Shown here: in pieces, positions 33,715 through 46,681 of the stretch | How positions within the stretch are numbered: the first letter of the stretch is position 1 | Layout of the letters: the number at the start of each line of letters is the position of its first letter | From: Neurospora tetraspora | Lineage: Eukaryota > Ascomycota > Sordariomycetes > Sordariales > Sordariaceae | DNA length: 64,000 bases | NCBI RefSeq assembly: GCF_033439725.1 | Contig: NW_026944387.1 | Span: 1,984,001 to 2,048,000 of the forward strand | Direction: 5' to 3' | Translations under genes and position numbers: made by a program | The notes under the pieces: generated by a model | Told to the model about the DNA's origin: nothing | What the model saw: the letters and a program-made list of their open reading frames with translations, nothing else | Databases searched by the model: none

Positions 33715-36700
33715 TTACGACAGATGGAACGCTCCTTGCCCTTCCTTCATGGCAGTGAAGAGCTGCTTCTTCAAGACGCGCATGTCCGAGTAGTCGGGAA
33801 GCTTGAGGTAGTTGACGCACGTCATCACGCTTGGTAGGTAATCATCCGAAGTATAAGGTGCCTCACTGGGCTTGCACACAACCGTGAACATGGGGTTCAA
33901 GCTCTTGAAGCCTGTAATCTCCGAGTTAGCTATCACTCTGTTAAAACTATAAGGTAGGTGTTCGACTTACCTCCAATAGGTAGCTTCGGGCTTCCGGTTG
34001 TGAACTGGAGGAAATCACGGCGCTCTGCCAGCGTGAGCTCACTCATGGTCTGCAAGAGATTCCTAACGCTCTTGCTATCCATGTTGTATCCGTGATCCGC
34101 CTTGATCGAGTCATTAAGGGCTAAAACAACGGTTAGCATGGCTGCAATATGCAATTTCGGATGCCTAGTTAACTTACTCTCCAATGACCAGTCTTCATCC
34201 ACCCGTCCGAAAAGGGTGCACAGCTCATCTGGGGTGAAAGAACTCAAGGCTGAATAGGGGAACACCTGCGAAAATCCACTGCGGAAAGCCTCGATCTGGC
34301 GACGGACGCCACTACCCAACGTCATATCAATCACCTTCTCCAAGTAAAGATCCACATTCTCGATAGTGAGCCGCGTCTGGGATCCGTTCGGGATGAGTTC
34401 AACTTCAGGGTAGCCGGGAAGTGTAAAATCCAGGTAAAGGTCATCGATCTTGAAGTTATCAACAGTGATGTTTTCCGTGTCCGTCACCTTCTGAACGGCA
34501 CTCCGGTTGGGGTCTTCGTCAATCTCCTTCTTGGCCAACGAAAACTTCTTGATCGCCATCAACGACCTAGCAACGACCGGGTCCACCAATTTGATGGTTG
34601 CAAGCGTAGGCCGCGTGGCCGTCGAGTCACCCACGCGGAAGAACAGGGGATTGAAGTTGATATCAATGATGCGGGAATCAATCATTGATCGGGCGACAAA
34701 CTTGCCCAGCACCTTGTAGAGCTGCAAGATCTTTTCTCCTTCTTCCGAGCTAGCAAATTCGTCGCTCAGCGGCCGGGGGAACAGTCCAGTAGGTCCAGAG
34801 ACAAACTCATCATCCCCATTGAGCTCGTTGTCTCGCCAGAGCTTGAGCTTCCTCTTGGAGAATTCCTTGGAAACGGTCGAGTAGAACTCGAGAGTGGGTC
34901 CTAATCCGGTTCCCACTTCTTCAAAGTATTCTACCTCCAGGATGCTCTGAGAAGCGCCGTACAACTCCATGACCTTGACCGCGGATTCAAGGATTTTAGA
35001 CCGAGAAATTCTGACTTTCTGACGCTGCAGCCGCCCCAAGTACGGCCGATCATCTCGCCCGTTTCGGCGCTCCTCCTGAGACTGCGCGTTCCAGCGTGCC
35101 ATTGATCGGGCGTAACCAAATGAGGTAGATTGGAGGAAGAGGTGGCGAGTTTCGAAGGGGAAGAGGAAGGGGTAAAGCCTTGCTAGATCCTCGCTCCAGC
35201 TGGGCAAGCAGTTGCTCGCAACAATCAGAGGCTCCTCCAGTTGGCGGTTCAGCTTTGCAGTCAGCTTAGTGTTGACGAACTGAGACAACGGCTCAACGTT
35301 CAGCTTCAGGGTCTCTTTGTTCTCGACTAGAACTTCGTCGATATTGGCGTTCAAGTCATGGAGTCGCTTTAGCAAACGAAGAATTGACAGGGTGATGGGA
35401 TGCTTTGCCAAGGAGCCTGGAGTGCCGTTCTCATCCGCCTCAACCCCGACGTCAGAGGATGGACTAAAGCCAACGGGTTCGGGAGGAGGCGGGCCAGGTA
35501 CACGTCTGAACTTGATCGGGTGGACGGCGGACCATATACTTCTGGTAACGTGCTCGTCGGCGGCGAGACTGGAGCTATGAACGGCCCGGTAGATGGTAGT
35601 CTCGTTAGGGATGACCTTGCCGTCAACACTGAACTCTATGTGCCAATCCTGAGGGACGGCCTGAAGAGCTCCAGAGTATGACATGGGCCTCGACGAGGGC
35701 TGGGGCGTAGGGGTGTTTTGCAATCCCGCCGTCAGGGCGCTTGTTCGGTTCTGTGTGGGTGGTGCAGCAGGCTTGCCTTGGCCCGGAGTGGGCACTCTGG
35801 TCCCGTCCTCCTTGCGCGCGGTAATCCTACCGCCGGCAGCCACTTCCATGTTCACAGCCGTCGGGTCAGGGGTGGGTGCATCATCCATCCCTTCATCTAA
35901 ATCACGCAACACGTTGAGATCGCTACTATCGGCTGCCTCGTCTTCATCAGACAACTGCCTTTCGTCGGCACATTCGAGCGCATTTTCGAGGTCGTCCTCC
36001 TCCGGAGGTTGACGTGGGAGAGAGCTATCAGATGCAGCTTGCTTACGAGCGGAGCGGCGCAATCCACCCTTTTCCTTGGATGTAGAGGGGTCTGGCGTCG
36101 TCGGAGTCTCGGTCGTGGGTTGGGACTTTGATTTGTGCTTGCGTGACGGCCGCGAACTAGATGCTTGAGCAGGAGCAGCCGCTGGCGGAGGTGCAGGGGT
36201 CGATCGGCTGGATGGTGGCAGTCCTCTCTCCGCGAGACGGGCTGCCGCCGCCGCGGCTCCCATGAAACCCGAGGCACCCATGGCAGCCAAAGCTCTGGTC
36301 ACAGCATCACGCCTAGAGGCTCCATAGGGACGATCCGACAAGCTGATCCTAGGTCGCAAATAATCGTCCAGTGACTTGAATGTCGTGATAGCGTGAATCG
36401 ACACCATAATATTACGATAGGACCGGGGGATATCCGACTCTTCATCAGCGACAAGCTTGAGGCGTATCTGCTTAGCTAACATCGACGCTGCCGTGCTACG
36501 GCTACCGTCGAACGAGTTGTGGTGAGCTGTGATAACCTCAAAATGCTCAGACCTGCTCAGCAAATCTTGCAACTTGTGGATCAAAACACTGAAAGGTGTT
36601 GCGGGAGAGTCTGCGGTGGCTGTCTTGGGCTTCGACTTGACACTGTATCCCATGAACACCTGCAAGAACGCATTTTGTGCTGCAGCCGCCATCTCCTCGT

Positions 36701-39700
36701 CGGGGTTGCTGAAAACCTGTTCCAAGACACGAACAACACCAGAGCCAAGGAGTTCCGCACTGGTAACGCTCTCCAGGACGTCTACATCGAAGTACGAGAC
36801 CAGCTTTTGAAAGAGAATTGTTCCATGCTCCATGACCGGGCCTCCCGGTTTACGGCGGAGATAGAACTCTTCGATCTCGGTTGCAAGATCCGATAGGCTG
36901 GCTAGAATCTTGCTGGCCTTCTTTTTCATGGCTTTGCCCTGCTTCTCGGTCTCATACATCTCCAAGAACTTCGCAGCAACCTGCCGAATGCTCGACTTGT
37001 ACGTGTTCGTGGGGAAATCCGTAAGGTATCGTGGGGGCCCGTCAAGTGACATGGTCTCTCCTTCGGAGCTAACAGGTGATTGATCGTCGTCCTTGACCTC
37101 GTTCTCATGTTCATCGTCGTTCTCGTTCTCATCGTTCTCTGTGTCTTCTGGCTCATCTTCATCGGCCTGCTCTCCGCCTTCTTCATCCCCGGATTCATGC
37201 TGGGAATGTTCAATGTCCTCGTCTTCCTCATCCTCATCCTCTTCCGAGGTTTTCGGGTGTTCTTTGTCGGCGACGCCTTGGTCAAGTGCAGAGGGGCGAC
37301 CAGCAACACCGGTAAGAAATTCCCCAAGAGTAACTCGATCCGTTTCCTCCTTGACCTCTTGCTTGGTAAGAGAAGGTTTTCTCTTTGGCTCAGGTGCATC
37401 AGCCGCCAACTTGGTGATTTCGGCGATCACACCTTCACGGTAAAGCTGATAGCGATAGACCGTGTCTAAGCGACTCATGAGCAACTCTGTGGCCTGTAAT
37501 GCCAGCCCAACCAGCAGAGGATGGTCTTGCTGGGACAAGATGGAGGCCAGAAAAGAAGCATAAGGGACTGATCTGAGTGCTTCAGACAAGATGTCCTGGT
37601 CCAAGTTGGAGAGCATTTTGAGCTGAGCGGCCAAGACCTTCTGACGTACAGTCAGGTTGACGGTGCTGGAAAAGGCATCCGTGAGGGTCGGGAATAGAAT
37701 CAAGGCGAATCTCCGAACCTCCTCCTTGCAGCCCTCCATGTATTCGATGCGTTTCTCATTTGCAGCCCTTCTCCTGGTGCTCTCCACGGATCCACCCACA
37801 GGACCTGCAAACGTGCCCAATTCCACGGTGTAACTGATCGACGAAGGATCGCGCAATGGCACACTAGGCAGCAGTTCGCAAATGACGTTGAGTGTCTCGA
37901 TGATCTGGTCCCGGGGTCTATGAATCAAAGCCTGCATTATAAGCACACTATCGAGCTTCGAAGCAAGGTCGTCGTTCCCACTCGGCGGGGACACGCCCGT
38001 AAGGATCTGATAAAGTGTTTCCACTACATTGAGCTTGAAGAGTTCGGCCGACAGACGGGGACTCGCCATTGCCGTGAGCGCAAGAACCCGTAAGAACTGA
38101 GTATGAATGTGCGGGCTGATCAAGTTGGTGGAGCCTGGAAGTAGCAGACGGAGAATGGCCTTGAGCAAATCCACACTCATAAGCTCTTCCAACTTTGTCG
38201 GGTGGTACTTGAAACTCTCGGCAATGCGCGAGACACACAACGAGGCCTGCTCAACGATGCGCTGATCGCTACTCCCGAGCACGTTCAACAGAATGGGCAT
38301 GACACCTAAAATCTCGGGAAAGGAATCTTCCGGGATGTTGCGGCAGCAATTCGCAGCCGTGGTAACAGCGGAGCGTTGCGTGCTGGTTGCGAAGAAGTCT
38401 AAATAAGTCAGGCAGGCAGTCAAGCCGCCTTCGCGCATGACACTTGTGGGATATTCCACAGAGATCTTTTCCAAAGTGCTAAGTGCTTGCTCGGCTAGGT
38501 CGATGAAGGAGATCTGTAGCAGTTTTTCGCAGAGAATATGGACCGCGCCCCCATAGACCAAGGCCGATGTGCTTCCCGGCAGGGCCTCCATAAGGTTTGC
38601 GAGGCAACGACAGGCGACAAGTTGGATTTCAGGGTTCTCCTCTCCAGTAATATCGTTGGGCCCCATAAGCGCTACCAGTTCAGGCACAATCTGGTCGGGT
38701 TGGAGATGCCCGCTAAGTTGGTCTTCGTTGGTCATGAGCAGAAGGGTGGATAGTTCATGCAGGGCCATAAGTTGCAATGACGGGTCGTCCTTCCGCTTCA
38801 GATCTGCCATGATTTTCCGCACCTGAGCCGAGACCCCAGACATAATTCCACTGAGATGTCTTAGCGTATCCTGAAGGCTGTGGGGATGACGCCCGTGACC
38901 ACCAAAACCAGTGAAGGGATCGTCATCTTCATCGTCATCCTCGTCGTCATAGCGATGGTCATCGTCATCTTCATCATCCTCGTCGTGCTCGTCACTATCG
39001 GTGGGAGGGCTTTCCTTCGGAGGGGGAGGTGGCGGAGGAGGTGGCGGAGGAGGTGGCGTGGGGTCCTTCTCGTGCTCGTCGGTCCCAGTCATGACCACAT
39101 CTTGGTCTGCAGATGAAGTTTTGGCATTTCGTTTTGATTTCCGGTTCGAGGTTGATGCTGATGCTGGGATGGTTGAGTGAGTGTGCATGGGTGGAAGGGG
39201 AATATCGGACATGTCAAACACACCTTGCTCACCTTGTGCATCCTTCTTGTGACGGCTCGACCTCCGGCTAGTTGATGCCGAAGAAGGGTTTGTCGGGGGG
39301 TTAGGAGGAACGGCCGGGTTCCTAGCGCAGACGAATTAAATTAGCATTATGGTCTTTATCCGGTTCAGAGGGAGAGCTGATAAGGACATACTCCGGGCTC
39401 GACATTGTAGAGGTAGCTGGCGCCTTGCCTTTCCTACGGCGTGTGGGAGCTGTCTTCTTGGTCGTTGAGGATGCGGCGGAACTGGATGCAGCGGCAGGCT
39501 GGGCTTGGTGGGTAATGGACGATGAAGATTGAGAAGCGGGTTGCGTCACTCGCTGTCGCTTCGAGCGTCTGGCCGAGGATGGGAGCTCCGCAGCGGTCTC
39601 GGGAATGCTGTTAGCCTCTGCAGCCGCGGTGGTCTTGCGTTTCTTAGCACTTGAGGGCCGAGCTAGGGTCTGAGCGGCGGCAGGTGGAGCAGAGGAAGCT

Positions 39701-39822
39701 TCCGCGGCGAGGGAAGTCGTTCCAAGAGTGGCGGGTTGGGCAGCAGCAGCAGTCGAAGTCGAGTTATTAGCTGCCTGGCTCGCAGCTTGACGGGCGGCGG
39801 ACCTCGTAAGTCTGGTAGACAT
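33715..39822 (-). CDS. HECT-type E3 ubiquitin ligase, UFD4/TRIP12 class
   Basis: Four exons, 39822-39392, 39321-34178, 34120-33971 and 33911-33715, give exactly 1973 aa. Introns are 70, 57 and 59 nt, with donors GTATGT, GTAAGT and GTAAGT. UFD4/TRIP12 ligases build ubiquitin chains on ubiquitin-fusion and N-degron substrates. The N-terminus is basic, Ala/Ser/Thr-rich and disordered. An acidic stretch and a polyproline run follow (39010-39055). An ARM-like helical repeat region begins at about aa 260 (MADLKRKDDPSLQLMALHEL). Another acidic block lies near 37080-37260. The C-terminal HECT domain includes VEYFEEVGTGLGPTLEFYST and LPIGGFKSLNP; the catalytic Cys is at residue 1940 (SVMTCVNYLK, codon 33819-33817), 34 residues from the end including itself. 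The start used is the ATG at 39822; the long frame of exon 2 alone would lose the N-terminus. Confidence 0.93.
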
Positions 39823-40310
39823 GGGTAAATATTGAGCCAAACGGTATCATGGGATGTATTGGGGGTGGATCGAGTTTTGTTTGGGGGAAAGAGTAAAAAA
39901 AGACAGGCTTATTAATATGATGTGCTGGGGACAGGGTACGAGAGGGAAATGGTGATGGAGTGGGGGAAGGGTGAAGGTGAAGGTGAAGGTGCCTGACAAC
40001 CGAGATATTGAAGGCCAGCCAAATGCATGCTCCGGTGGTCAGGTCGGAAGGAGTGTATCGCGAAAATGGCGGGGTGACTTGGGATGTTTCGACAGTCGAT
40101 CGTCCTTTCAGGTCTGACTTGGTCCTCGCCGGTGCAGGTTCCAGCGAAGAAGAGTCCCTGATGGCCAGTGCCCAGATGTCTTTTCCAGTGGTGGCTGGAG
40201 GTAGCTGACAAGAGGTTTGACAGCCGTAACCGAATTAAGGACCTCAAGACTGGATAATAAGGTCGTTGGTGGGATGGCTTTGATGTGATCAAGAAGAACC
40301 GATTTGAGCC
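39823..40310. promoter_or_regulatory. Upstream region of the HECT ligase gene
   Basis: 488 bp before the ligase start codon, with GGTGAAGGTGAAGGTGAAGG repeats near 39970. It should include the ligase leader and promoter. No other gene is firmly supported. Confidence 0.4.
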
Positions 40311-41105
40311 TCAAGAACTGGCCTCGCTCCTTTTCTTGGCAGGAACAGGATCTGCGTGCTGTACTGCAGTTGCTGGATGATGCTTGCGTTTGCGTGCTTC
40401 TTTCACCGGGACGCGACCGCAGAACCGACTGATACCGAAAGCTGGTTGTTTTGATGAGGGTCGGCTCGTGGATTGTTGAAGTCGTCCCAGCCAGCTGGAG
40501 TGCAGGTATGTCCACGGACTGTGCCGAAGGGGCAGGCAGAGGAGGGCCTCAACACGGCAGGCAAGTACGCAGGCAAGAGGGCAGCCTTGTTGTTTGACCG
40601 AAGACAGAGCAGGCTGTCCAAAGTTGGAGCAGGCACGGGGAGATGCAGTTGTTTGTTTGGCGACAACCCGACTCAGGATGGAAGGGTTTGAGATTCGATA
40701 CCCACTCCTCTTCCTTCCGACCGAGTACTCGGTGCAGAGGGCAGGCAATCGGGAAGGGCAGGGGCAGCAGCGACTTCTGCACGGGAATGTGTGTGGATGA
40801 ATGTGTGTGTCTGGATGGGGGTTGTTTGTATTCGTGGTGTTGTGTTCTGTGTTGTGCAGGTGTGGTGTTTTCCAACTGACTTACCTTGCAGGAGAGCTCA
40901 CACTAAAGGCGGCGAGAGCAGATGACGGGGTATTAGGACCGAGGGTTCGAATGCGTTTGGGATTTGGGGAAGGCGTGGACGGGTCGGAGATGGTCGAGTT
41001 AGGCGAGCGTGATGCAGGAGGCAATGGTGAAGAAGGCAGGCGCACTGCGTGATCGTGGTCGATAGCCGATCTGGAGCGCGGGTTTGCAAGGCTTCGGTCT
41101 GCCAT
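40311..41105 (-). CDS. Doubtful spliced hypothetical protein
   Basis: A possible two-exon frame: 41105-40885, then donor GTAAGT and, 108 nt later, acceptor GTGCAG, then 40776-40311. The total of 687 nt is divisible by three (228 aa). The first exon is Ser/Pro-rich with an RSRSAIDHDHAVRLPSSPLP stretch and a good ATG context (CCATGG in complement). The second exon is Cys-, Arg- and Ser-rich without a known fold. No domain is recognised. Coding character of the second exon is weak, and other acceptors or frames are possible. It may instead be a 5' exon of another transcript, including a long leader of the HECT gene downstream. Confidence 0.25.
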
Positions 41106-42698
41106 GGATTACGCCATGAGGCAGGCGGGTCGGAGGCCGGGATGGGATAAAAGACGGGTTGGGTCGCGTGTAACAGATCGGATCCTATCCTAATCTAAGG
41201 ATAGCTGTTATGGGATGGAACAAGTAGAAGTCGTGGTGCTCGCTGCGGCGGTCGTGGTGATGGGTCCTGGGTCGTCAAAGAGTGGCAGCAGTAGTCGTAG
41301 TGGTGTAGTACGCCGTAATGAGACCATTCGCTGCCAAGGGCCGATTGCGGTCTGTGTCGCGCTTCGGAAGGGTTTGATGATGTTTTCGTTCGAACGGCAA
41401 CTTGAAAAGCGGCAGGAGGTCGGAGTTGGTAGCTGGGCCTCGGGCTCGTCGAGAAAGGCTGACGGGCAGAGTACCTCGGTGTTTTCGTTTCAACGTGTTG
41501 TTAGGCCGATACGGTATTGTCGGGCTCAGGCTGTGATGTGCATGATTAGACTTGGTCGTTGTTGCTTGTTGTTGGTTGAAGTTGTGGGGCTGCCATTCCA
41601 CTTAAGTGATGGATATGACTTTAAAGTGGAACGGGACTGAGATGTATCATGCCCGGTGGTTCACGGGGAGTGATCAAACAACCTACATGAAGCAAGCAAT
41701 GACGGGCTTGTGTATGGGCAACAACGTTCACGAGAAGTTGTTCGGCAAGAGAAACGGTCAACAGATGGACATGCGTGGTGGGAAAGGTTTCCCTTCCGAC
41801 CCGACTCTCTCCCGTTCGTTGGACCCCCCGTAGCCGTTGCCCACCCATGGTGCGATGGTGGTGCCCTGGATTGTTCCATTTGAGCGGCTTGGGCGCTTGT
41901 TGGCCGTCCATCGGTGCCGCCCACCACCGGTTCCAGTTGCCTTCATTTGGAGACCCCGGCCCTGCCTTGAGGTTAGTTGTACGTAGTGTGGATATGTCGT
42001 TTGAAAGCTAAGGTAGACTAGATAGGTACCTCTACACAGTAGTCGGTTGTGAGAGACGTGGGATGAGCTGCTCTCCTCACGAATTCATAAAAACAGAGGA
42101 CATTATAACCTCATCGTTCTGCAGCCCTCATATGTCTACGTAGTTTTTGGGCGAGGACTGCGCCCAAAGAATGGTGCCATCTTTTATCGTTCTGTGCATG
42201 CCTATGCTGTATATGCAAAGCGTACGCTGCTGAAGCTCAAGCGTGGGGTTATTTTAGAAGGTGCATCTCTATGTCTTTAAGAGAAAGACTACAATGCTAG
42301 GGTCAGATAGGTCTCTTTATTTCACCCCACATGCTGAGCTCTCTCCCCAAATCATCCCAAATTCTAATGACGAACAACAGGGCAGCTTTTCTTCAAAGAA
42401 ACTTTGTGACGTTCAGGAGATACCATCTTTTGCCTGTTAACTTAAAGCAATCACCGGATATCAACCACCTGAGCAGGTCATGCAGGTAGTCGGGAACCTG
42501 GACATTCCCATGGCATGAAGTTCTTTTCTGTCTTTAATGGAACGAATACCACCAAATGGCAGTCTGCGAATACCTTCTCGTGCGCATTACACGAAAGAGA
42601 GAAAAGACACTCGTACTTTACAAGGCCCTCAAGCAACACGATACCCCTGCTACAGCCCGTCCGTCCAGTCACCAAGACAAGAACACAAATCGACGTTC
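41106..42698. other. Intergenic region, nothing recognised
   Basis: 1.6 kb with only short, unsupported frames on both strands. It separates the doubtful spliced ORF from the methyltransferase gene. Confidence 0.45.
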
Positions 42699-43544
42699 CT
42701 AAAGACTATCCGCCGCATCTACCCTCTTCATCGCAGAGATGAGCAGAAACCGTGGAATTCCCCCATCATTTGGCCAGTCAGGATGTTTGCGGCTATCGTC
42801 GTCACTAACACCCCATTCGTCCACAACAACAACTTCGAACCCTACTGTACGGAGTGTCTTGAGATAGCTTGAGCCCGACACTCATGTTAGCACATACGAG
42901 GTAAAGATGCCTCGCTCGGGACTCGAAACCACTGACCTAGAAATGGTGCGATGCTGCTTCCTAACCGGCGCACCCAACCAGTCAACCTCCCGCTCTCCCT
43001 CAGCAAAGTAGCTGCTCAAAGGCCAGTCCTGTGCAGCTCCAGTCTTTTTGAAACCCGGCCGTTGAGGAGCCGTAAAGATGGGGTGTTCGACGGAAAAGAC
43101 AAACAAGCCGCCCGGTCGAAGAGACCGAAAGACCTGGCGGAGAGCCGCCTCGAGGTTGACGAGGTAGTGCAGGGCGAGACCGCTAAAGGCAACGTCATAT
43201 GCCTCCGGATCCAGTCCCCCGTCCTGGCCCTCCAACATCTCAATGTCGACTTGGCGGAAGGTTATGGCCGAGTATCGGTCTGGCGGACTGAGCGCGCGGG
43301 CACGGCTGAGCATATTCTTGGACACGTCCATGGCGCATACGGCTTTGGCCCCTTGGTCGAGAGCCCAGCGGGAAAACCAACCGTCGCCGCACCCGAGGTC
43401 GAGTACGGTCTTGGAGACAAGATTGGATGGGAGCATGGTCTCAAGGAGCGGCCATTCCGAGGCGCCGGCGAGCCCATTCTCCATGCGCGGATACTTGCTG
43501 TATGACTCGAAGAAGTCGATAGAGTCGTAGATGTTTTGGCTCAT
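42699..43544 (-). CDS. Class I SAM-dependent methyltransferase
   Basis: Two exons, 43544-42937 and 42867-42699, are joined across a 69-nt intron (donor GTCAGT, branch GCTAAC, acceptor CTCAAG) and give 258 aa. It likely transfers a methyl group from S-adenosylmethionine to a small molecule; the substrate is unknown. The glycine-rich SAM-binding motif I is TVLDLGCGDGWFSRWALDQG, the acidic motif II residue lies in CAMDVSKNML, and motif IV/post-I is AYDVAFSGLALHYLVNLEAA. LRPGGLFVFSVEHPIF follows. Splicing joins RTISS to YLKTLRTVGFEVVVVDEWG, restoring the typical C-terminal strand-helix. Without splicing the frame ends early. The overall type is Methyltransf_11/25, similar to many bacterial proteins, so ancient transfer is possible but not shown. 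Confidence 0.85.
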
Positions 43545-44803
43545 TGTGGAATTAACGATGACGATACGGACAAGAGAAATCTGGAAGCAAAGGGGTCTAG
43601 TTGAAAGATGGGAATCTTTGAAGAAGGATAATGGTGTTTTGAACTGTGCTTCTCTCTTTGACAGCGAAGGAGACTGCCACCTATTTATCCTCTCCTGCTC
43701 CCTTTCTTTACCCTGTCTTCACCCTCTCTTCACCCTGTCCTCCCGAGATCTCGATGCCATTTTGACATCGAACCATATCTACAGTGTTCTCTTGGAGATT
43801 CATGGAAAAACAGCAATCTCAACAGCTATACGTACGCCTAAGAGCAAACTGGGACGATTTTGATGTCGTCCGCGAACTGAGCTACTCCAACCGGCCTCAA
43901 TCGAAGACGGCAGCCCTCATTTAGCCCATCAGAAAACATTCGAACGGGGACATTGACGACCGGAAACCTGCCTCTGACGGGAACACCACGGACCCGATTC
44001 TGTGGTTCGTGGTCGAAAATCATGCGGATATGATCATGGGTGGAATCTCGCCGGTCAGGCACAAGGGGCCACATTTCACAGCTATCTGGCCATTTAACCA
44101 TGTAAAGTTGCTGGCGATGGTTCGAGAAAGGCCATCTCTACGCGCAATTGTGTTGCGTTACACAAGTTGGGGGATATACGGGTGAGTGCCCTGTGTCGAT
44201 CACGCAGGGGCAATGGACTGCCTATACTAAACAAACCGATTTCTGGTTCAGGGGGGGAAGCCCATGTTCACTCACCGGTCCTCACCGCGGTGAAGGTTCG
44301 TCCTGGCATGAGTTGGACACACCCACACGACTTACCTAAACATGGACTTGGCAAAGACTGATCCTTTCGGTTTTAAAAAGCCGAGATCTGAAGTGACATC
44401 CCAGATTCCAGGGCGCCAGAGAAGCCAATCCCCAAACAGAAAAGTGGTTTTGGTTCCCCGCGTTTTTCTCCATGCATGGTCCGGCCATCCTCCATTATCT
44501 GTTAATGGCCGGTTTCCGTCGGCACAAGTGACGTCGATCCACGCTACAACTCCTCTGAAAAGTCCAGACCGGGGGAAACAACAAACCATCATTTGTTGAT
44601 GAATGATCATGTCCTCCACAATCCCGTTCCCCATATCTGTTATTGCCGTCTTTGTCATGTTGTAATTTTCTTCTCGTTGTTTTGCGATTGATTGATTGAC
44701 TTGACTACCCACGATCTCTCCGTTGCGGTCTCTCTCTTCTCTGTTCCTTTCTTCGTCTTTCCTATATCGGTTGTGTCTTGATTTCAACAACCCAACATCC
44801 ACA
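43545..44803. promoter_or_regulatory. Divergent upstream region, methyltransferase and E1-alpha genes
   Basis: 1.26 kb between two start codons that face away from each other. It must hold both promoters and leaders. A pyrimidine-rich run (TCACCCTCTCTTCACCCTGT) lies near 43718-43740. No further gene is supported. Confidence 0.45.
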
Positions 44804-46294
44804 ATGAAGAGGATCTGTCGTTCCAGTCAACGGCCAGCATCGCTGTTGCGGCCTCTTACACCGACTACCCACCAGCCCCGACTCGTGCCAATCGCTACTC
44901 AGTCTTCGACAACGACGACGACAACAACACAAACAGCTCCAAACCGTCGCTATGCCAGCTCGCTCTCCCAGAGACCAGATTCCAGCCATGTCATGTTCCC
45001 GGGAGCCGTCAAGTCAGCTTTCAGCAACTCCATGACCTTTGAAGAGCCCTCAAAATACGATGCTCTACCGACCTACCGGGCCGTCGACCAACACGGCCAG
45101 GTGGTCGACCCTTCGTTCAAGCCCGACTTGAGCGACGAGGAAGTCATCAAGCTCTACCACGACATGCTGACGGTTTCCATCATGGACCTGATCATGTTCG
45201 ATGCGCAACGCCAAGGCCGCCTCAGCTTTTACATGGTATCAGCGGGCGAAGAGGCCGTTTGCGTGGGTAGCGCCTCGGCGCTGTCTCCGGAGGACGTGGT
45301 GTTCTGCCAGTACCGCGAGCAGGGCGTGTTCAAACAGCGCGGTTTTAAGTTGAGTGACTTTATGAACCAGCTGTTTGCTAATCACAAGGACTCCGGCAAG
45401 GGGAGGAACATGCCGGTGCATTACGGGAGCAAGGAGTTGAATATTGTACGTTTTTTTCGGATGATGCTAATCTCCCCCCACTGAATAAGATGATGGCTAA
45501 CGCTGTTGTTTGTCTGTTAGCATACAATTTCGTCCCCATTAGCCACCCAGCTCCCCCAGGCTGCCGGAGCTGCGTATGCCCTCAAGATTCAGAGAATGCA
45601 AAATCCCACGGTACCCCCGAGGGTAGTAGCCGCCTACTTCGGCGAAGGCGCCGCCAGCGAGGGTGACTTCCACGCCGCGCTGAACATTGCCGCCACCCGT
45701 GGCTGCCCAGCCGTCTTCATCTGTCGTAACAACGGTTACGCCATCTCGACCCCAACCCTCGAGCAATACCGGGGCGACGGTATCGCCAGCCGCGGCCTCG
45801 GCTACGGAATCGAGACCATCAGGGTAGACGGCAACGACTTCTGGGCCGTACGGGAGGTGACAAAGAAAGCGCGCGAGCTGGCCCTGCAAGACGGCGGCAA
45901 GCCGGTCCTGATCGAGGCCATGACTTACCGCGTCAGCCACCACAGCACGTCGGACGACTCGTTTGCGTACCGTGCCAAGGTCGAGGTGGAGGATTGGAAG
46001 CGGAGGGACAACCCGATCGGAAGGCTGCGCAAGTGGATGGAGGCCAAGGGGATCTGGGATGAGAACAAGGAGAGGGAGACACGCGATAGTATCAGAGCAG
46101 ACATCCTCAAGGCGTTCTCCCAGGCGGAGAAGGAGAAGAAGCCTGCTATCAGGACCATGTTCGAGGACGTGTATGAGGAGTTGACGCCGGATATTAAGCA
46201 GCAGATGAAGGAGTTGAAGGAGCATCTGGAGCAGTACCCGGAGGAGTATGATCTTGGGAACTTTGAGGGCGGGAAGGACAGTCTGGCTAAGTAG
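44804..46294 (+). CDS. Branched-chain 2-oxoacid dehydrogenase E1 subunit alpha
   Basis: Exons 44804-45445 and 45521-46294 (75-nt intron, GTACGT...TGTTAG) give 471 aa. It is the thiamine diphosphate-dependent E1-alpha of the mitochondrial complex that oxidatively decarboxylates the 2-oxoacids of Val, Leu and Ile. The first 60 residues are basic, Ser/Thr-rich and lack acidic residues: a mitochondrial presequence. The cofactor motif runs from GEGAASEGDFHAAL (aa 255) to CRNNGYAIS (NN at 284-285). The loop YRVSHHSTSDDS (350-361) matches the regulatory phosphorylation loop that distinguishes the branched-chain enzyme. The QRQGRLSFYMVSAGEEA region also favours branched-chain over pyruvate E1. The E1-beta partner is not in the window. 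Confidence 0.92.
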
Positions 46295-46681
46295 GGTAGA
46301 CGTCGGAATAAACAATTTATATCTTTTCATCGGATGATTTCATCCCAACCTGGGCCGCATACTCTACTGTCCGGACAACGCGAAATACCATAGCCTCAGG
46401 TTTCAATTCAAGGCCCGAGTGAATTGACCGCTGAACAGAACATCTCTTCATCCCTCGTCGCATACCACAGCAGCGCACATACCCCGACGCCAAACACCCG
46501 ACAGATTTCATTAAGTCAACCCTCGTCTTGTAATCGCGCCTCTGAATTCCGTGTAGTAGCAACACCTACCATTCCTCATTTTGCCCTCTCCTCAACGCCC
46601 CGCAATATCACGTCACAAACAAGACAATACTAGCAGCAGCACAGCAACATCACCAAGCTATTCCCCGACGCACCATCCACC
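46295..46681. promoter_or_regulatory. Short intergenic region with leader of the small membrane protein
   Basis: 387 bp between two plus-strand genes, holding the E1-alpha 3' end and the promoter and leader of the next gene. The start context is CCACCATG. Confidence 0.45.

Noticed and set aside
43838-44101. 87-codon minus-strand frame in the divergent promoter
   Set aside because: Arg/Val/Pro-rich with no recognisable domain or splice continuation; chance frame.
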